Shown piece after piece: positions 54,473 to 63,296 of a DNA stretch of 64,000 bases. The notes under the pieces were generated by a model. It ran no database searches. It had not been told where the DNA came from and was given only the letters and a program-made list of their open reading frames with translations. Source of the stretch: JAEUIE01 sp046350055 (GTDB lineage Bacteria > Planctomycetota > Planctomycetia > Gemmatales > HRBIN36); assembly GCA_046350055.1 (NCBI GenBank), contig JAXMBC010000001.1, forward strand, positions 2,294,001-2,358,000, given 5' to 3'. The stretch's first letter is position 1; each line of letters opens with the position of its first letter. Position numbers and translations under genes: made by a program.

Positions 54473-55711
54473 TTACACTGTGGCAGCAGCCTTTGATTGC
54501 AAAAGCAACTCCGGTTTTTTCACTAGTCGCTCAATGGTGCGTTGCAATGGTTGCAGGCAGTTGTCCCAGTCGTAATGGGTTTCAACATAGAGTCTTCCTT
54601 GCTGACCGAGTGAATGGCATCGATCCTGACAGCCAAACAGTTGTGCTAATGAGTTAACCCATTGCTCGGAGCTATCAGCGGAGATCGCAGGACACGTTGT
54701 GTCCCGGCGCAACCCAGCCAACGCAGAAGGACTAGCAACCACTGGTTTTGCCATGGCCATCGCTTCAAGAACCTTGTTCTGCAAACCTCTTGCGATACGC
54801 AGTGGTGCAACCACTATTTGTGCCGAGTGTACGTATGGCCTGACATCTGGAACTTGTCCGATAACCTCAACCCCTGGAATTTCAGCCAGTTTCAAGACCT
54901 TGGCAACTGGTCTACGCCCCACAATCTGAAAAGTGGAATGCGGAAAACGTTGACGCACTGCAGGCCATACTTCTTTACTGAACCAACACACCGCATCAAT
55001 GTTGGGATGGTAGTCCAGTGCTCCGATAAATACACAATTCTCAAGCCTGGCTTGCTGTTCAGATGGATGATAATACTCCAGATCAACACCATTTGTCACA
55101 GTGACTGATGATGCATGCGGAGCAATCTGGCGGAACAATGCGGTTTCTGCATCGCTTACCAGTAGCATGGACTTGGCCCAGTGGCTGATCTTCTGCTCAT
55201 AGTGTCGCAGTGCTATTGCTTCACGCTGATAAACCCATCGCTGAGGAATTCGAGAAGAGGAAACGTAATTCAGCCATTTCTCACTATCGACATCGACGAG
55301 ATCGATGATGACCGGCATCCTGCTTGCCGCATGTTGGAGATATGGTGCCATGCTGGAGGACGAGGCTAATAAGAGGTCAAATTGGCTGGTTAGCAACCAG
55401 CTATGGATAACAGCGTTGAGATTTGCAGACTGAAAGGCACCAAGTGTAGCGCTCCGTCCAGTAAGCAGTGACCAGCCCATTCGAAAGGATCGCAGGCTAC
55501 TCTGCACCGGAATGATGGCAACTTGTTCACATAGTGCATGTAGTGTGTCGAGTGACGTTTCACTCACAGTTTCATCGGCTAGGCATGCAAGATGTACACG
55601 GTACTGTTTTGATAAGTAACGCAATATGTGGTAATTTCGAATACGATCACCCTTGTCAGGTGGATAGGGCACCCGATGAGTGACGTAGAGAATTTTAGGT
55701 GATTCAGTCAC
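54473..55711 (-). CDS. Sugar transferase, PEP-CTERM/EpsH1-system associated
   Basis: A 412-residue GT-B enzyme whose N-terminus ILYVTHRVPYPPDKGDRIRNYHIL is diagnostic of the exosortase-associated sugar transferase group. DLVDVDSEKWL (about 135), TVTNGVDLEYYHP, VFIGALDYHPNIDAVCWF and NKVLEAMAMAKPVVAS complete the pattern. It is probably a GT4-like transferase adding an early sugar. The start is GTG at 55711, directly downstream of the EpsI-like gene; no clear ribosome site is seen. Confidence 0.9.
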   Translation of the reverse strand: MTESPKILYVTHRVPYPPDKGDRIRNYHILRYLSKQYRVHLACLADETVSETSLDTLHALCEQVAIIPVQSSLRSFRMGWSLLTGRSATLGAFQSANLNAVIHSWLLTSQFDLLLASSSSMAPYLQHAASRMPVIIDLVDVDSEKWLNYVSSSRIPQRWVYQREAIALRHYEQKISHWAKSMLLVSDAETALFRQIAPHASSVTVTNGVDLEYYHPSEQQARLENCVFIGALDYHPNIDAVCWFSKEVWPAVRQRFPHSTFQIVGRRPVAKVLKLAEIPGVEVIGQVPDVRPYVHSAQIVVAPLRIARGLQNKVLEAMAMAKPVVASPSALAGLRRDTTCPAISADSSEQWVNSLAQLFGCQDRCHSLGQQGRLYVETHYDWDNCLQPLQRTIERLVKKPELLLQSKAAATV

Positions 55712-55727
55712 TGTGCTTGAATGTCTT

Positions 55728-56387
55728 CTATTGCGATGACGGACTGGATTGGCCAGATATCGTGGTCTTAATTACTGGCAGCAAATCTTTCATGAATTGC
55801 TGCGTTACTTCATCAACCATTGGTGCATCCAATCCCTTTACGTCCCTCACAATGTATAGCTTGTAAAGAACAGGCGACCGGTAAAATGCCAGTCGAGGGT
55901 TATCTGGTGCCATCCAGATTCCACCTGTTGTCCAAGACCACAAAATATGCAATGTTGCAGGGTCTGGCTCCTTGGTGAATTTAGCCGCCCAGAACTCAGC
56001 AGGACGGTCTGTCGCAGCTGTTCGGAAGGAATAGGGTGTTTTTGTCCCCATCTGGTAACCGGCACCCTGATAGCAGACATCTGGTGAATGGACTGATATT
56101 GGGCCTGGCTTTCCGCAAACGAGCAGTATCGTCAGATACTCACCCGTTTTCTTATGCTGATAGACGCGTGAGATATACCCTGCAATTTCGGCTACCTGGA
56201 GATGGCTGGCTTTTATTTCAAGATCCTTGCTCATCCAGTGCCCGATCGTATTGGGCAATGTAACTAATCGATCGACTGCATGTTGCAACTCGTGTGATTC
56301 ACCCCACCGTCCAGAAACAGTACCGTGCCAGACTCCAGCACAAATAATTACTCCAGCCACACATATTAAACAGATTGTACGTAACAT
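55728..56387 (-). CDS. EpsI-like exosortase-associated protein
   Basis: A 219-residue protein with an N-terminal hydrophobic signal or anchor (about 3-20) and the EpsI/DUF3485 core: LPNTIGHWMSKDL, YISRVYQHKKTGEYLTILLVCGKPGPISVHSPDVCYQGAGYQ (the HSPDxCYxGxG block near 98-110) and LHILWSWTTGGIW. EpsI proteins are encoded beside or fused to exosortases; a role in exopolysaccharide production is known, the mechanism is not. AAGGAG lies seven bases before the ATG. It follows the Wzz/BY-kinase gene and, with it, separates the exosortase from the first glycosyltransferase. Confidence 0.9.
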   Translation of the reverse strand: MLRTICLICVAGVIICAGVWHGTVSGRWGESHELQHAVDRLVTLPNTIGHWMSKDLEIKASHLQVAEIAGYISRVYQHKKTGEYLTILLVCGKPGPISVHSPDVCYQGAGYQMGTKTPYSFRTAATDRPAEFWAAKFTKEPDPATLHILWSWTTGGIWMAPDNPRLAFYRSPVLYKLYIVRDVKGLDAPMVDEVTQQFMKDLLPVIKTTISGQSSPSSQ

Positions 56388-56414
56388 CTCAAGCTCCTTT
56401 CGCCTTGGAGTGAA

Positions 56415-58604
56415 TCAATTGTGTACTGTTCGATATGCATATTTGTTATTGTAAAAGGATTTTGCGACTCTGGTTCCGTTGATGACTGCACCAAGGGTAT
56501 GGATGTTCAAAGCGCTGAGTTTCTCAACCGCTTCATGAACAGCACTGAATCTGCTAACTTCATGCATGAGGGAGAAGATTACTCCATCGGTATTTTGCGC
56601 GACCAGTAACGGATCTGCTACTGGCAATATTGGACTAGAGTCCACGATGATGAAATCAAACTCGCTTCTGAGCGAATCGAATATCTCCTTGAGCCTGTCC
56701 TGTGCTAATAATTCAATGACCCTTCTATCGCAAACCCCTCCTGGTAGCAGCCATAAGCCTGCAGCTGAAGTACGCTGGACTGCTTCTTCAAGGGTGTTAA
56801 CGGATCGAATGACTTCGCTCAATCCTGGTGCCAGGGGCATTTCGAAAAGCGAATGTAATGTTGGATTACGCAAATCTGCGTCCACCAACAATGTCTTCAG
56901 GCCAGACCTCGCTAGTGACAAGGCTAAATGGCAAGCAAGTGATGTTTTTCCTTCTCCACTGTCAGCACTAGATACCATGAGCACTTGATAAGCATGCACC
57001 TTGGCTTTAAACAAGAGCTGGGTACGAAACGAGTCTACCGATTCCGTTAAGATGTGTTGCCAGGCATTTTCACCTGTATTCTTTCCAGAAAGAGATAGCC
57101 CCAGCCGTTTTGGTGGCGCAGGCACCATGCCAACAACGTTTAACCCAAAATGATCAAGCACGTCTTCAGAAGAGGCAATACGCTTAGTTCGGCTCTCGAA
57201 ATAGGCAACGCAGAACAATGCCAACGCAAAAGCAGCCAGGCTTCCTAAGGCTGAAAAGCGTATTTTGTTTGAGTATTTATCGATGAATGAGATAACCGTA
57301 TCATTAAGCGGCTTGATTCGCTCAGGAGCATCTTTTTCCGCATTCAGTTGTTCAATGGCCCCAGCAAGGCGTGCTCTGACCGCTTCGAGCACTGCAATTT
57401 GTTGCCGTTCTTCTTCCAGCTGAATAGTCGTTTCGTTGAGTTTATCTGAATCTTTTGATAGTCGATCCGCATCTGCCTTAAGTGTTTTCTCTGTTTCTTC
57501 AAGTTTTTTGATATTAGCCTTCATCGATTCAATCATAGTATCTCGATCTTGTAGATACTTGTTCTTCAGTTCTGCAAGTACAGTAGAGTGTAATTCCTTT
57601 TTCTTAGCCTCAATCTGCTTATGAATATCCACCAGTTCATTCTGCAGCTTTGTAACTTGCGGATTCGTAGGAGCCACCTGTTTAGTCTTTGTCATTATCT
57701 CCTGTACATCAACATAGCGTTGCAACAGAGGTACGATCAAAGGGTGATGATTAAGCGCATCGTCCATGAGTTTGTCCGGAATAGATACGGAACTTCCTGT
57801 GCTTTCCATTGCCACTTTTAGCTCAGTTTTGTACTGGCGTAAATCAACACTGGTCTTAGTTATTTCTTTCCTGGTGTACTCAAGCAATTCCATATTCAAT
57901 TTATGTCTAAGTAAGATGGTTTCTTTGTCGACATCTTTTCCAGATTCAGCTTTTTTACGAAGATTGTCGTATAAGTTATCAATAGTAGTTCTAGTCTGCC
58001 TGTAATAATCCTGGAGAGATTTCAGACGATTTTGCCTATCAGTGCGGGTGCTGTCTCCGTAGTTTTTCAAGTACTCCTCTCGTACCGCATTGACAATAAC
58101 TTTCAATTCCTGTGGCCTATCACCTGACATGGAGAATTGCATCAATTCGGGACCAGATGGAAACTCAATGCGCAAATCAGTCATCAGCCAATTCTCGGGC
58201 TCTTCGCGTTCTCGAACAACTGATAGCTGTGCAACTTCTGGTCGACGCAATACAGAAGCGAAGAAAATGGGGTCTTTGATCAGTGCAATTTGTGTTTGGC
58301 GTTGTAGCGGTGGATCGGGATGTCCCTGCCAGATACCTCCGACATTTTCCAGTATGCGCACTCTTGCATACACGAGTGGATTTGCCAAGGGGACCAGGAA
58401 CCACAACCCAACTCCAACTATCGCCGCAAGGACGATACCAAGCAGCCCTGCCTGCCACCATCTCCTCTTCAACGCCTGCAGTAGTACGTAGATGTTCAGT
58501 TTGTGCTTCACCTTCCGATTTGCAGGCCTAGGCACAGGCTCGACTTTCGAAAGCTTGGCAGCCACTGGAGTAATCGGAGGATTGGATTTCGGTGTGTCAG
58601 TCAT
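56415..58604 (-). CDS. Wzz-type chain-length regulator fused to BY-kinase
   Basis: About 729 residues, fused as in CpsCD/Wzc-type proteins. N-terminal membrane span near 50-70, then a long periplasmic coiled-coil Wzz region (about 100-430, e.g. AKKKELHSTVLAELKNKY and QLEEERQQIAVLE), a second span near 445-465, then a cytoplasmic ATPase. Walker A is SADSGEGKTSLA (about 545), Walker A' is VDADLRNP (about 570) and the D box is IVDSSPILPVADP. The C-terminus has only a few tyrosines (YNNKYAYRTVHN), a short version of the usual Tyr cluster. It controls chain length and export with the Wza-like protein. The ATG at 58604 is preferred to a GTG at 58634. Confidence 0.92.
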   Translation of the reverse strand: MTDTPKSNPPITPVAAKLSKVEPVPRPANRKVKHKLNIYVLLQALKRRWWQAGLLGIVLAAIVGVGLWFLVPLANPLVYARVRILENVGGIWQGHPDPPLQRQTQIALIKDPIFFASVLRRPEVAQLSVVREREEPENWLMTDLRIEFPSGPELMQFSMSGDRPQELKVIVNAVREEYLKNYGDSTRTDRQNRLKSLQDYYRQTRTTIDNLYDNLRKKAESGKDVDKETILLRHKLNMELLEYTRKEITKTSVDLRQYKTELKVAMESTGSSVSIPDKLMDDALNHHPLIVPLLQRYVDVQEIMTKTKQVAPTNPQVTKLQNELVDIHKQIEAKKKELHSTVLAELKNKYLQDRDTMIESMKANIKKLEETEKTLKADADRLSKDSDKLNETTIQLEEERQQIAVLEAVRARLAGAIEQLNAEKDAPERIKPLNDTVISFIDKYSNKIRFSALGSLAAFALALFCVAYFESRTKRIASSEDVLDHFGLNVVGMVPAPPKRLGLSLSGKNTGENAWQHILTESVDSFRTQLLFKAKVHAYQVLMVSSADSGEGKTSLACHLALSLARSGLKTLLVDADLRNPTLHSLFEMPLAPGLSEVIRSVNTLEEAVQRTSAAGLWLLPGGVCDRRVIELLAQDRLKEIFDSLRSEFDFIIVDSSPILPVADPLLVAQNTDGVIFSLMHEVSRFSAVHEAVEKLSALNIHTLGAVINGTRVAKSFYNNKYAYRTVHN

Positions 58605-58653
58605 TCGCAGCCATCTCAAATGAGTTAGAAACACATAGCTAATTGGGACATTA

Positions 58654-59613
58654 CTATTTCTTCTTCGCTTCTATATTCTTCCTAATTGCTTTGATTCCTG
58701 TGGCACCAATATGAGTTTGCGTCACTGGTTGTACTTGCTCCAGTGGCAGCATCAGCTTGAGAAACCACAGTTCCAATGCCAGGAAAGCTAACGCAATGGG
58801 CATCATCAGCCATCCAGCCCAGTCGTGAAAGATCCTCTGTGCAATATCCTCACCGAATGATTCTTGCGCCACTGCTGTGGCTGTTATTCTTATGATATTC
58901 ACAACTACAGCGATAGGAATGGCGCTTAGAATGAGCACGATTCGCTCAAGCCATGGCGGCTGGTAGATGATAATGACAGCTGCAGCCAGGGCAAAGAAGA
59001 TCAACAACATGCTCAGCCCACTGCATGCCTCGACCACTCCAATGCGAGAACGACTTAACAGAATCACATTACCTTCGGAAACAGCAGATACTCCAAGTGT
59101 CTGCAGTAGGTACTCACTGCCAAGGGTAGCAATACGTTGTAACGGATAGGCGAGCCCTGTTTCTATCCGATATGGCAGAGGCAGCATGAAGATCAAGAAG
59201 AATATCGCTGGCAATGACCAGCAAAATATTTGCCATCCGCCAAATAGCCAGAATAACCCAGACAGCACTGGAACCAGGGAAAACCCATCCATCCAATCGT
59301 TGTTGAAATAACCACACGCGATATGGATGACCAGGCCACCCAGGATCAACAGCAAACCACGCGGATCTAGTTTTATCGAAACATCTTTGATCGCATTTCG
59401 CCGCAAATAGAGAATATACACTGCGAAAACAGGAACCAGATAGCCTTGTGAATACTGGGGATCGTTCAGCCATTTATTCGCCATCGCTGAAAGCGTTGAC
59501 CAATAGCTCCATAGCACTAATGGGATAATAAGCGTGATTTGCCATAGCCAGGATGATGGGTTATTGACTTTTAGCAAGGGAGTTTTGGAATGAGTGGGAG
59601 TATCTGGTAACAA
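58654..59613 (-). CDS. Exosortase
   Basis: A 319-residue integral membrane cysteine protease/transpeptidase of the exosortase/archaeosortase family. Eight or so spans are visible. The catalytic triad is intact: Cys197 in VVEACSGL, Arg242 in NIIRITATA and His263 in RIFHDWAGWLMM. Such enzymes cut PEP-CTERM proteins at the C-terminal sorting signal; the PEP-CTERM protein at 25.3 kb is an obvious candidate substrate. It is most like planctomycete exosortases paired with EpsI-type proteins; the exact class cannot be fixed here. The start is TTG at 59613 (GGAG nine bases upstream): no ATG or GTG is in frame before the upstream stop, and the first internal Met is at residue 44, inside the domain. 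Confidence 0.93.
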   Translation of the reverse strand: MLPDTPTHSKTPLLKVNNPSSWLWQITLIIPLVLWSYWSTLSAMANKWLNDPQYSQGYLVPVFAVYILYLRRNAIKDVSIKLDPRGLLLILGGLVIHIACGYFNNDWMDGFSLVPVLSGLFWLFGGWQIFCWSLPAIFFLIFMLPLPYRIETGLAYPLQRIATLGSEYLLQTLGVSAVSEGNVILLSRSRIGVVEACSGLSMLLIFFALAAAVIIIYQPPWLERIVLILSAIPIAVVVNIIRITATAVAQESFGEDIAQRIFHDWAGWLMMPIALAFLALELWFLKLMLPLEQVQPVTQTHIGATGIKAIRKNIEAKKK

Positions 59614-59632
59614 CAGCGCGCACTCCGTGACC

Positions 59633-59651
59633 GTGGGGTGACAGGTCCCAC
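59633..59651 (-). other. RNA hairpin candidate ahead of exosortase gene
   Basis: GTGGG (59633-59637) and CCCAC (59647-59651) around a nine-base loop, 20 bases before the exosortase TTG. Small but GC-rich; could be part of a structured leader. Confidence 0.35.
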
Positions 59652-59667
59652 TTGCAAGAACCGCTTT

Positions 59668-59686
59668 TGACGCATTCTCTGCGTCA
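59668..59686 (-). other. RNA hairpin candidate between NusG-like and exosortase genes
   Basis: TGACGCA (59668-59674) and TGCGTCA (59680-59686) form a perfect seven-pair stem with a five-base loop. It lies in the 145-base gap between the NusG paralogue and the exosortase. No T-run follows, so it is not an obvious terminator. Confidence 0.45.
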
Positions 59687-59758
59687 TCTGAGGGGTTACT
59701 CCCTCATCCATTAACATGGGCAAAGCTTGCTCCACGAATGGTTCAGACTGTTACGTTC

Positions 59759-60349
59759 TCAATTCGTGATCGCCGTCATATAGCTGCATGTATCAGAAGG
59801 AGATAACATCCAGGATTCCATCTCCACTGATACTCCTCGTTGAAGCATCCGTATCTCAACGAGAAATCGCATCTTATTCTGCCTGCGAATTACACGGCCT
59901 TCCATGCCTCGTAAGGGGCCATGAACAATTTCCACAGGTCGGCCAGGCTCAAGTCGCGATTCTGGAGTTAATGCATCTCCAGATTCCATCAATCGATAAA
60001 CGTTGTGCAAGTCTTGGTGAAGTTGCACCTGGTCCAGAACATCCAGACATTGAACGACTAGATTCGTCTTCAATGTCTGGAGACGATCATCCTCTGTTCC
60101 GTAAACGAAAAGATACCCGGGAAAGAGTGGCAAATACGACGTTTGAACCCTACCGCGTCTGATCATTCGATTCTGAAAAAGTGGCAGGAAGAAACTTCTG
60201 TTCTGTTCACAGAGCCTTCTCGCGAGAGTTTTTTCCACTCGCGCTTTGGTGTGCATTACCCACCATTGCGAACTCCCTTCCATTGGAGAACCAGTCTGAA
60301 GAAGCAGATCGTCTGGTTGTACGTACGTTTCTAATTGCAGACGCGGCAT
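59759..60349 (-). CDS. NusG-family antitermination factor paralogue
   Basis: A 196-residue NusG-like protein. The NGN domain begins at about residue 28 (QWWVMHTKARVEKTLARRL) with LPLFPGYLFVYG near 72, the RfaH/UpxY-like signature. A C-terminal KOW motif follows: PGRPVEIVHGPLRGMEGRVIRR (about 135-155). It lacks the length and core of housekeeping NusG and sits at the head of the long exopolysaccharide block, as do RfaH, UpxY and LoaP-type specialised factors. The likely role is to keep polymerase processive along the 20-kb operon. The ATG at 60349 is used; Met23 (60283) is another possible start, and neither has a clear ribosome site. Confidence 0.9.
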   Translation of the reverse strand: MPRLQLETYVQPDDLLLQTGSPMEGSSQWWVMHTKARVEKTLARRLCEQNRSFFLPLFQNRMIRRGRVQTSYLPLFPGYLFVYGTEDDRLQTLKTNLVVQCLDVLDQVQLHQDLHNVYRLMESGDALTPESRLEPGRPVEIVHGPLRGMEGRVIRRQNKMRFLVEIRMLQRGVSVEMESWMLSPSDTCSYMTAITN

Positions 60350-60789
60350 AAGTGCAGACTCACGGTGTCAGTTGATTCAGTTGAGTGTGAAAGCCTCTCG
60401 CGATTCAGTTACGCTCACAAGTGTAACTGCCGCTAAGTAAAGCCGTACAAACTCCGCTTATGGGAGTTTCTAGAAAGGCAGCATCGCATCAGAGCCTCTC
60501 CAGACTAACCAATCAAAGGTGTGATTATTGAGGGCGAGTGGGCAGTAATATAGTAACGACTCGTTCTTACTATGCAAGCATTTTGCACGAGATCATCAGC
60601 AGAATCTGTGAAATGGTTCATCCACAACGCCTCACTCGCGGTGAGAGCCAATTCCAAGGTTAAGTTTTCTGTTTCAGGTCAAGGTTGAACTCGTTGTGTC
60701 GGTGACTGGCTTGGGCCATCTTCATCGCTGTCTAATTCCGCTCAATGCCTGATCCGAGAATGAACTGACAAACGCCAGCATGTCCTCAA
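60350..60789. other. Leader/promoter region of exopolysaccharide operon
   Basis: About 440 bases without a gene, upstream of the NusG paralogue. It holds two tandem hairpins close to the gene (separate entry) and presumably the operon promoter; no convincing minus-strand -35/-10 pair was found. The right part borders the transposase relic. Confidence 0.5.
60406..60469 (-). promoter_or_regulatory. Two tandem hairpins upstream of NusG paralogue
   Basis: CAGTTAC (60406-60412)/GTAACTG (60423-60429) with a ten-base loop and AAACTCC (60449-60455)/GGAGTTT (60463-60469) with a seven-base loop. Both stems are perfect seven pairs and lie 57-120 bases before the start codon, where a transcript leader would be. 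They may be recognised by the NusG paralogue or control early transcription. Confidence 0.45.
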
Positions 60790-61085
60790 ACTGCCAATCT
60801 TAACCCCGCAGAACAGATCATCGCCTACCAAGGATAAGAAAGTGGTGCCGTCGTTGACATGATTGAAGAGCAAGCTGGCACGGCCATCATTCCTTCCACG
60901 AGCGATCGCAAGAATTCGCGTCCGCGTGATCGAATAACTCTTCAAGGACGGAACCGGATGGAACGCATGATCAATCGGCTGAAACAATGTCGCCGGATTG
61001 CGACTCGTGATGATAAAACCGCCGCAACTTCCTGGTATGCCTCTATTTGCTGGTAGCGTGCTCTGGCTGGCATGAATGTCATCAC
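60790..61085 (+). pseudogene. Decayed IS5-family transposase, C-terminal fragment
   Basis: The segment reads AYQG, a TAA stop, then ESGAVVDMIEEQAGTAIIPS, then DRKNSRPRDR, then GRNRMERMINRLKQCRRIAT from about 60810 to 61005. This is the end of an IS5-type DDE transposase; the final E of the DDE triad is likely the one in RNRMERMINRLK. The TAA lies where the conserved Tyr of the YDS motif is expected. Near 61020 the frame shifts: the expected ANFL-type ending is found one frame over as NFLVCLYLLVAC. The N-terminal part is missing. Shadow open frames on the minus strand are not genes. Confidence 0.75.
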
Positions 61086-61174
61086 GGCCTAGAGCAATTT
61101 TCTTCTGCACTTTTCTATCTATTTCCCAATCGGGGGTATGATACACTGAGCGTTAGATCTCCCCGCCATCTGCT

Positions 61175-62545
61175 ATGCTTTCCATTGTTGATTCAAATGG
61201 TCGATTCAGTCGGCGGGCCTTCTTACATCTAGGAGGCCCAGCTGTCCTTGGTTCGTTACTTCCTTGCACTGCCCTGGCTGACTCTCGTCTTTACTCTGGC
61301 AAGTCAGTGATTTTTCTTTTCATGCATGGCGGCCCCAGTCAATTCGAAACCTTCGACCCCAAAATGACTGCGCCGTCGGAGATTCGCAGTACTACGGGCG
61401 AAATTAGGACAAGACTTCCCGGCATTACTTTTGGAGGTACTTTTCCCAAAATGGCAAATCAAGCACACCGCTGTTCCATCGTTCGTTCATTTGTTACTGG
61501 AGATGGCAATCACGACATCAAGCCGATTGTCAGCGCCGATACATCAGGAGCAAATCTCGGCTGCGTCCTGGCAAAGACTATTGGTGCCAGTCATCCGGTT
61601 TCAGGGATGCCCACGAATGTAGCCTTGTTTCCGCAAACAGTTAGTTCGTCTTCTGAGCCGGCACAAACGAGCTTTGGAAATTTTCTGTCTACCGGTCCCT
61701 TTGGCTTTGGTGTGGCTCCTTTAGTGCCTGGCAGTAGCGGTCAATTTCAGAAAAACCTGAAACTGGCCGTTCCTCTGGATCAGTTACAAGACCGGCGAGC
61801 TTTGTTAAGTCAATTCGATGGTGTGCATCGATGGCTCGATGAACCGTATCAAAACGGCCTCGATTCCATTCGGTCCAACGCTTATCGTGTGTTACTGGGT
61901 TCAGTTGCTGATGCATTTGACCTGACCAAAGAAGATCCACGGGTCATCGACAAATACGACACACAACCGCTCATGCGAGCAGATCAAATCGACAAGAAAT
62001 GGAACAACTACAAATACTACAGAGACAATGCGGCGACCCTCGGCAAACTGCTTCTTCTAGCAAGGCGGTTATGTGAGCGTGGCTGCGGTTTTGTTACAGT
62101 TACGACTAACTTCGTTTGGGATATGCATGCCGATGTGAATAATGCACCATTGAGTGAAGGCATGCGATATGTTGGCCATCCTTTCGATCATGCAGTTTCA
62201 ACTTTCCTGGAGGATGTAGCGTTACGTGGTCTTTCGGATCAGATCCTTCTGGTCTGCTGTGGTGAAATGGGACGAACACCGCGTATTAACAAACAGGGTG
62301 GACGTGATCATTGGGGAAATCTGGCACCCCTGCTCCTGTCCGGAGGCGGATTGCAAATGGGGCAAGTGATTGGGCGCTCGACTTCTAATGGAGGAGAGCC
62401 AGCAACCGAACCCTTCAACAATCGTAATTTGATAGCCACTATCATGCATACCCTGTTCGATATAGGCAAATTGCGGATTGCGCCTGGATTGCCTCGTGAG
62501 ATTTCGAAAATGCTCGACTGGAGTCCGATAACCCAGCTGTTCTAG
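61175..62545 (+). CDS. DUF1501 protein with Tat signal
   Basis: A 456-residue member of the DUF1501 family, very expanded in planctomycetes. A twin-arginine leader is seen (SRRAFLHLGG, residues 12-21), so export by Tat is likely. The fold is alkaline-phosphatase/sulfatase-like, with IFLFMHGGPSQFETFDPK (about 47-64), GDGNHDIKP, and CCGEMGRTPRINKQGGRDHWG near 365-385 carrying putative metal ligands. DUF1501 genes usually follow a DUF1549/DUF1553 cytochrome-like partner; here none is adjacent. Function is unknown. The start ATG at 61175 lacks a visible Shine-Dalgarno. Confidence 0.9.
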   Translation: MLSIVDSNGRFSRRAFLHLGGPAVLGSLLPCTALADSRLYSGKSVIFLFMHGGPSQFETFDPKMTAPSEIRSTTGEIRTRLPGITFGGTFPKMANQAHRCSIVRSFVTGDGNHDIKPIVSADTSGANLGCVLAKTIGASHPVSGMPTNVALFPQTVSSSSEPAQTSFGNFLSTGPFGFGVAPLVPGSSGQFQKNLKLAVPLDQLQDRRALLSQFDGVHRWLDEPYQNGLDSIRSNAYRVLLGSVADAFDLTKEDPRVIDKYDTQPLMRADQIDKKWNNYKYYRDNAATLGKLLLLARRLCERGCGFVTVTTNFVWDMHADVNNAPLSEGMRYVGHPFDHAVSTFLEDVALRGLSDQILLVCCGEMGRTPRINKQGGRDHWGNLAPLLLSGGGLQMGQVIGRSTSNGGEPATEPFNNRNLIATIMHTLFDIGKLRIAPGLPREISKMLDWSPITQLF

Positions 62546-62720
62546 CGTAGTTTCAACGTTGCTTTATTGGAACGTACCCTGCCACCCAGGGGGCTCTGAA
62601 AGAGAGCATCGCGTGAAGTTGGCTCAAGCCTGGCATTTATCAAAACAGATCAACCATGGATTACGATACTCTTTTAGTAACCAAGCAAAGTGAGCCAATG
62701 TGGGCGAGTCATTTCATGAA

Positions 62721-62748
62721 GAAAAGTGGATGGCTCTTGGCCATCCAC
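62721..62748 (-). terminator. Intrinsic terminator after small secreted protein gene
   Basis: A perfect nine-pair GC-rich stem GTGGATGGC/GCCATCCAC with a five-base loop (62726-62748). On the minus strand it is followed by TTTTCTT. It lies 19 bases after the stop codon of the gene ending at 62767. Confidence 0.78.
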
Positions 62749-62766
62749 ATGAACAAGACGCATGCA

Positions 62767-63165
62767 TTACCTTGGCGTTTCGGGTTTCGAATTAAAACTC
62801 TCACCAAATGCGGCTGGTACGTAGCTGTTCCCTGACTTATTCAAGAATGCTGGATAGACTTCATTTTTGCGGAGTATGGGAACGGGACGAGGTCCGGGAA
62901 ACGGTACAGTGGATACTTCATACTTTACTGTGATTGCGTCGCCTCTCTCCAACCCGGACAATGACCGTCCAACTCGAACAATCTGCGCTTGTATGGTAAC
63001 TTCCTTGTAAGTGCCATTTGCTCTGATCGAAACGCTGGTGATGTGGAGAATAACGGCTTCATCAGCTTCCCTCCGCAGTTTATCATAAGAGCCTGGTGGC
63101 AGTTCTGCGTGAACAGCAGGCATGGTGATAAGACAGAGGCACAGAGCCAGGATGCGTCGTGACAT
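62767..63165 (-). CDS. Small secreted protein of unknown function
   Basis: A 132-residue exported protein. The signal peptide is residues 1-20 (RRILALCLCLITMPAVHAE). The mature part is beta-rich: DEAVILHITSVSIRANGTYKEVTIQAQIVRVGRS followed by LERGDAITVKYEV, which resembles the fold of small Ig-like or OB-type domains seen in secreted planctomycete proteins. No family is recognised with certainty. The ATG at 63165 has AGGA nine bases upstream; an in-frame ATG at 63189 with GGAAGG close before it is also possible. A good intrinsic terminator follows. Confidence 0.72.
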   Translation of the reverse strand: MSRRILALCLCLITMPAVHAELPPGSYDKLRREADEAVILHITSVSIRANGTYKEVTIQAQIVRVGRSLSGLERGDAITVKYEVSTVPFPGPRPVPILRKNEVYPAFLNKSGNSYVPAAFGESFNSKPETPR

Positions 63166-63296
63166 GGTTGAGATTCCTGTGAAAGTCATGGCCCCTTCCA
63201 GTGTTACCACACTGTGAGGCTTGCATGTTTGCACATACCGATGAGGTCCTGTGTTGTGACACTTCACCCTGCAATTTTCGCAAAGATGTTTCCAGG

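Noticed and set aside
60350..60789. A JUMPstart/ops-like element for the NusG paralogue
   Set aside because: No GGCGGTAG-type motif was found on the minus strand; only a weak resemblance near 60426-60436.
60742..61146. 134-codon minus-strand frame
   Set aside because: Shadow of the decayed IS5-type transposase on the plus strand.
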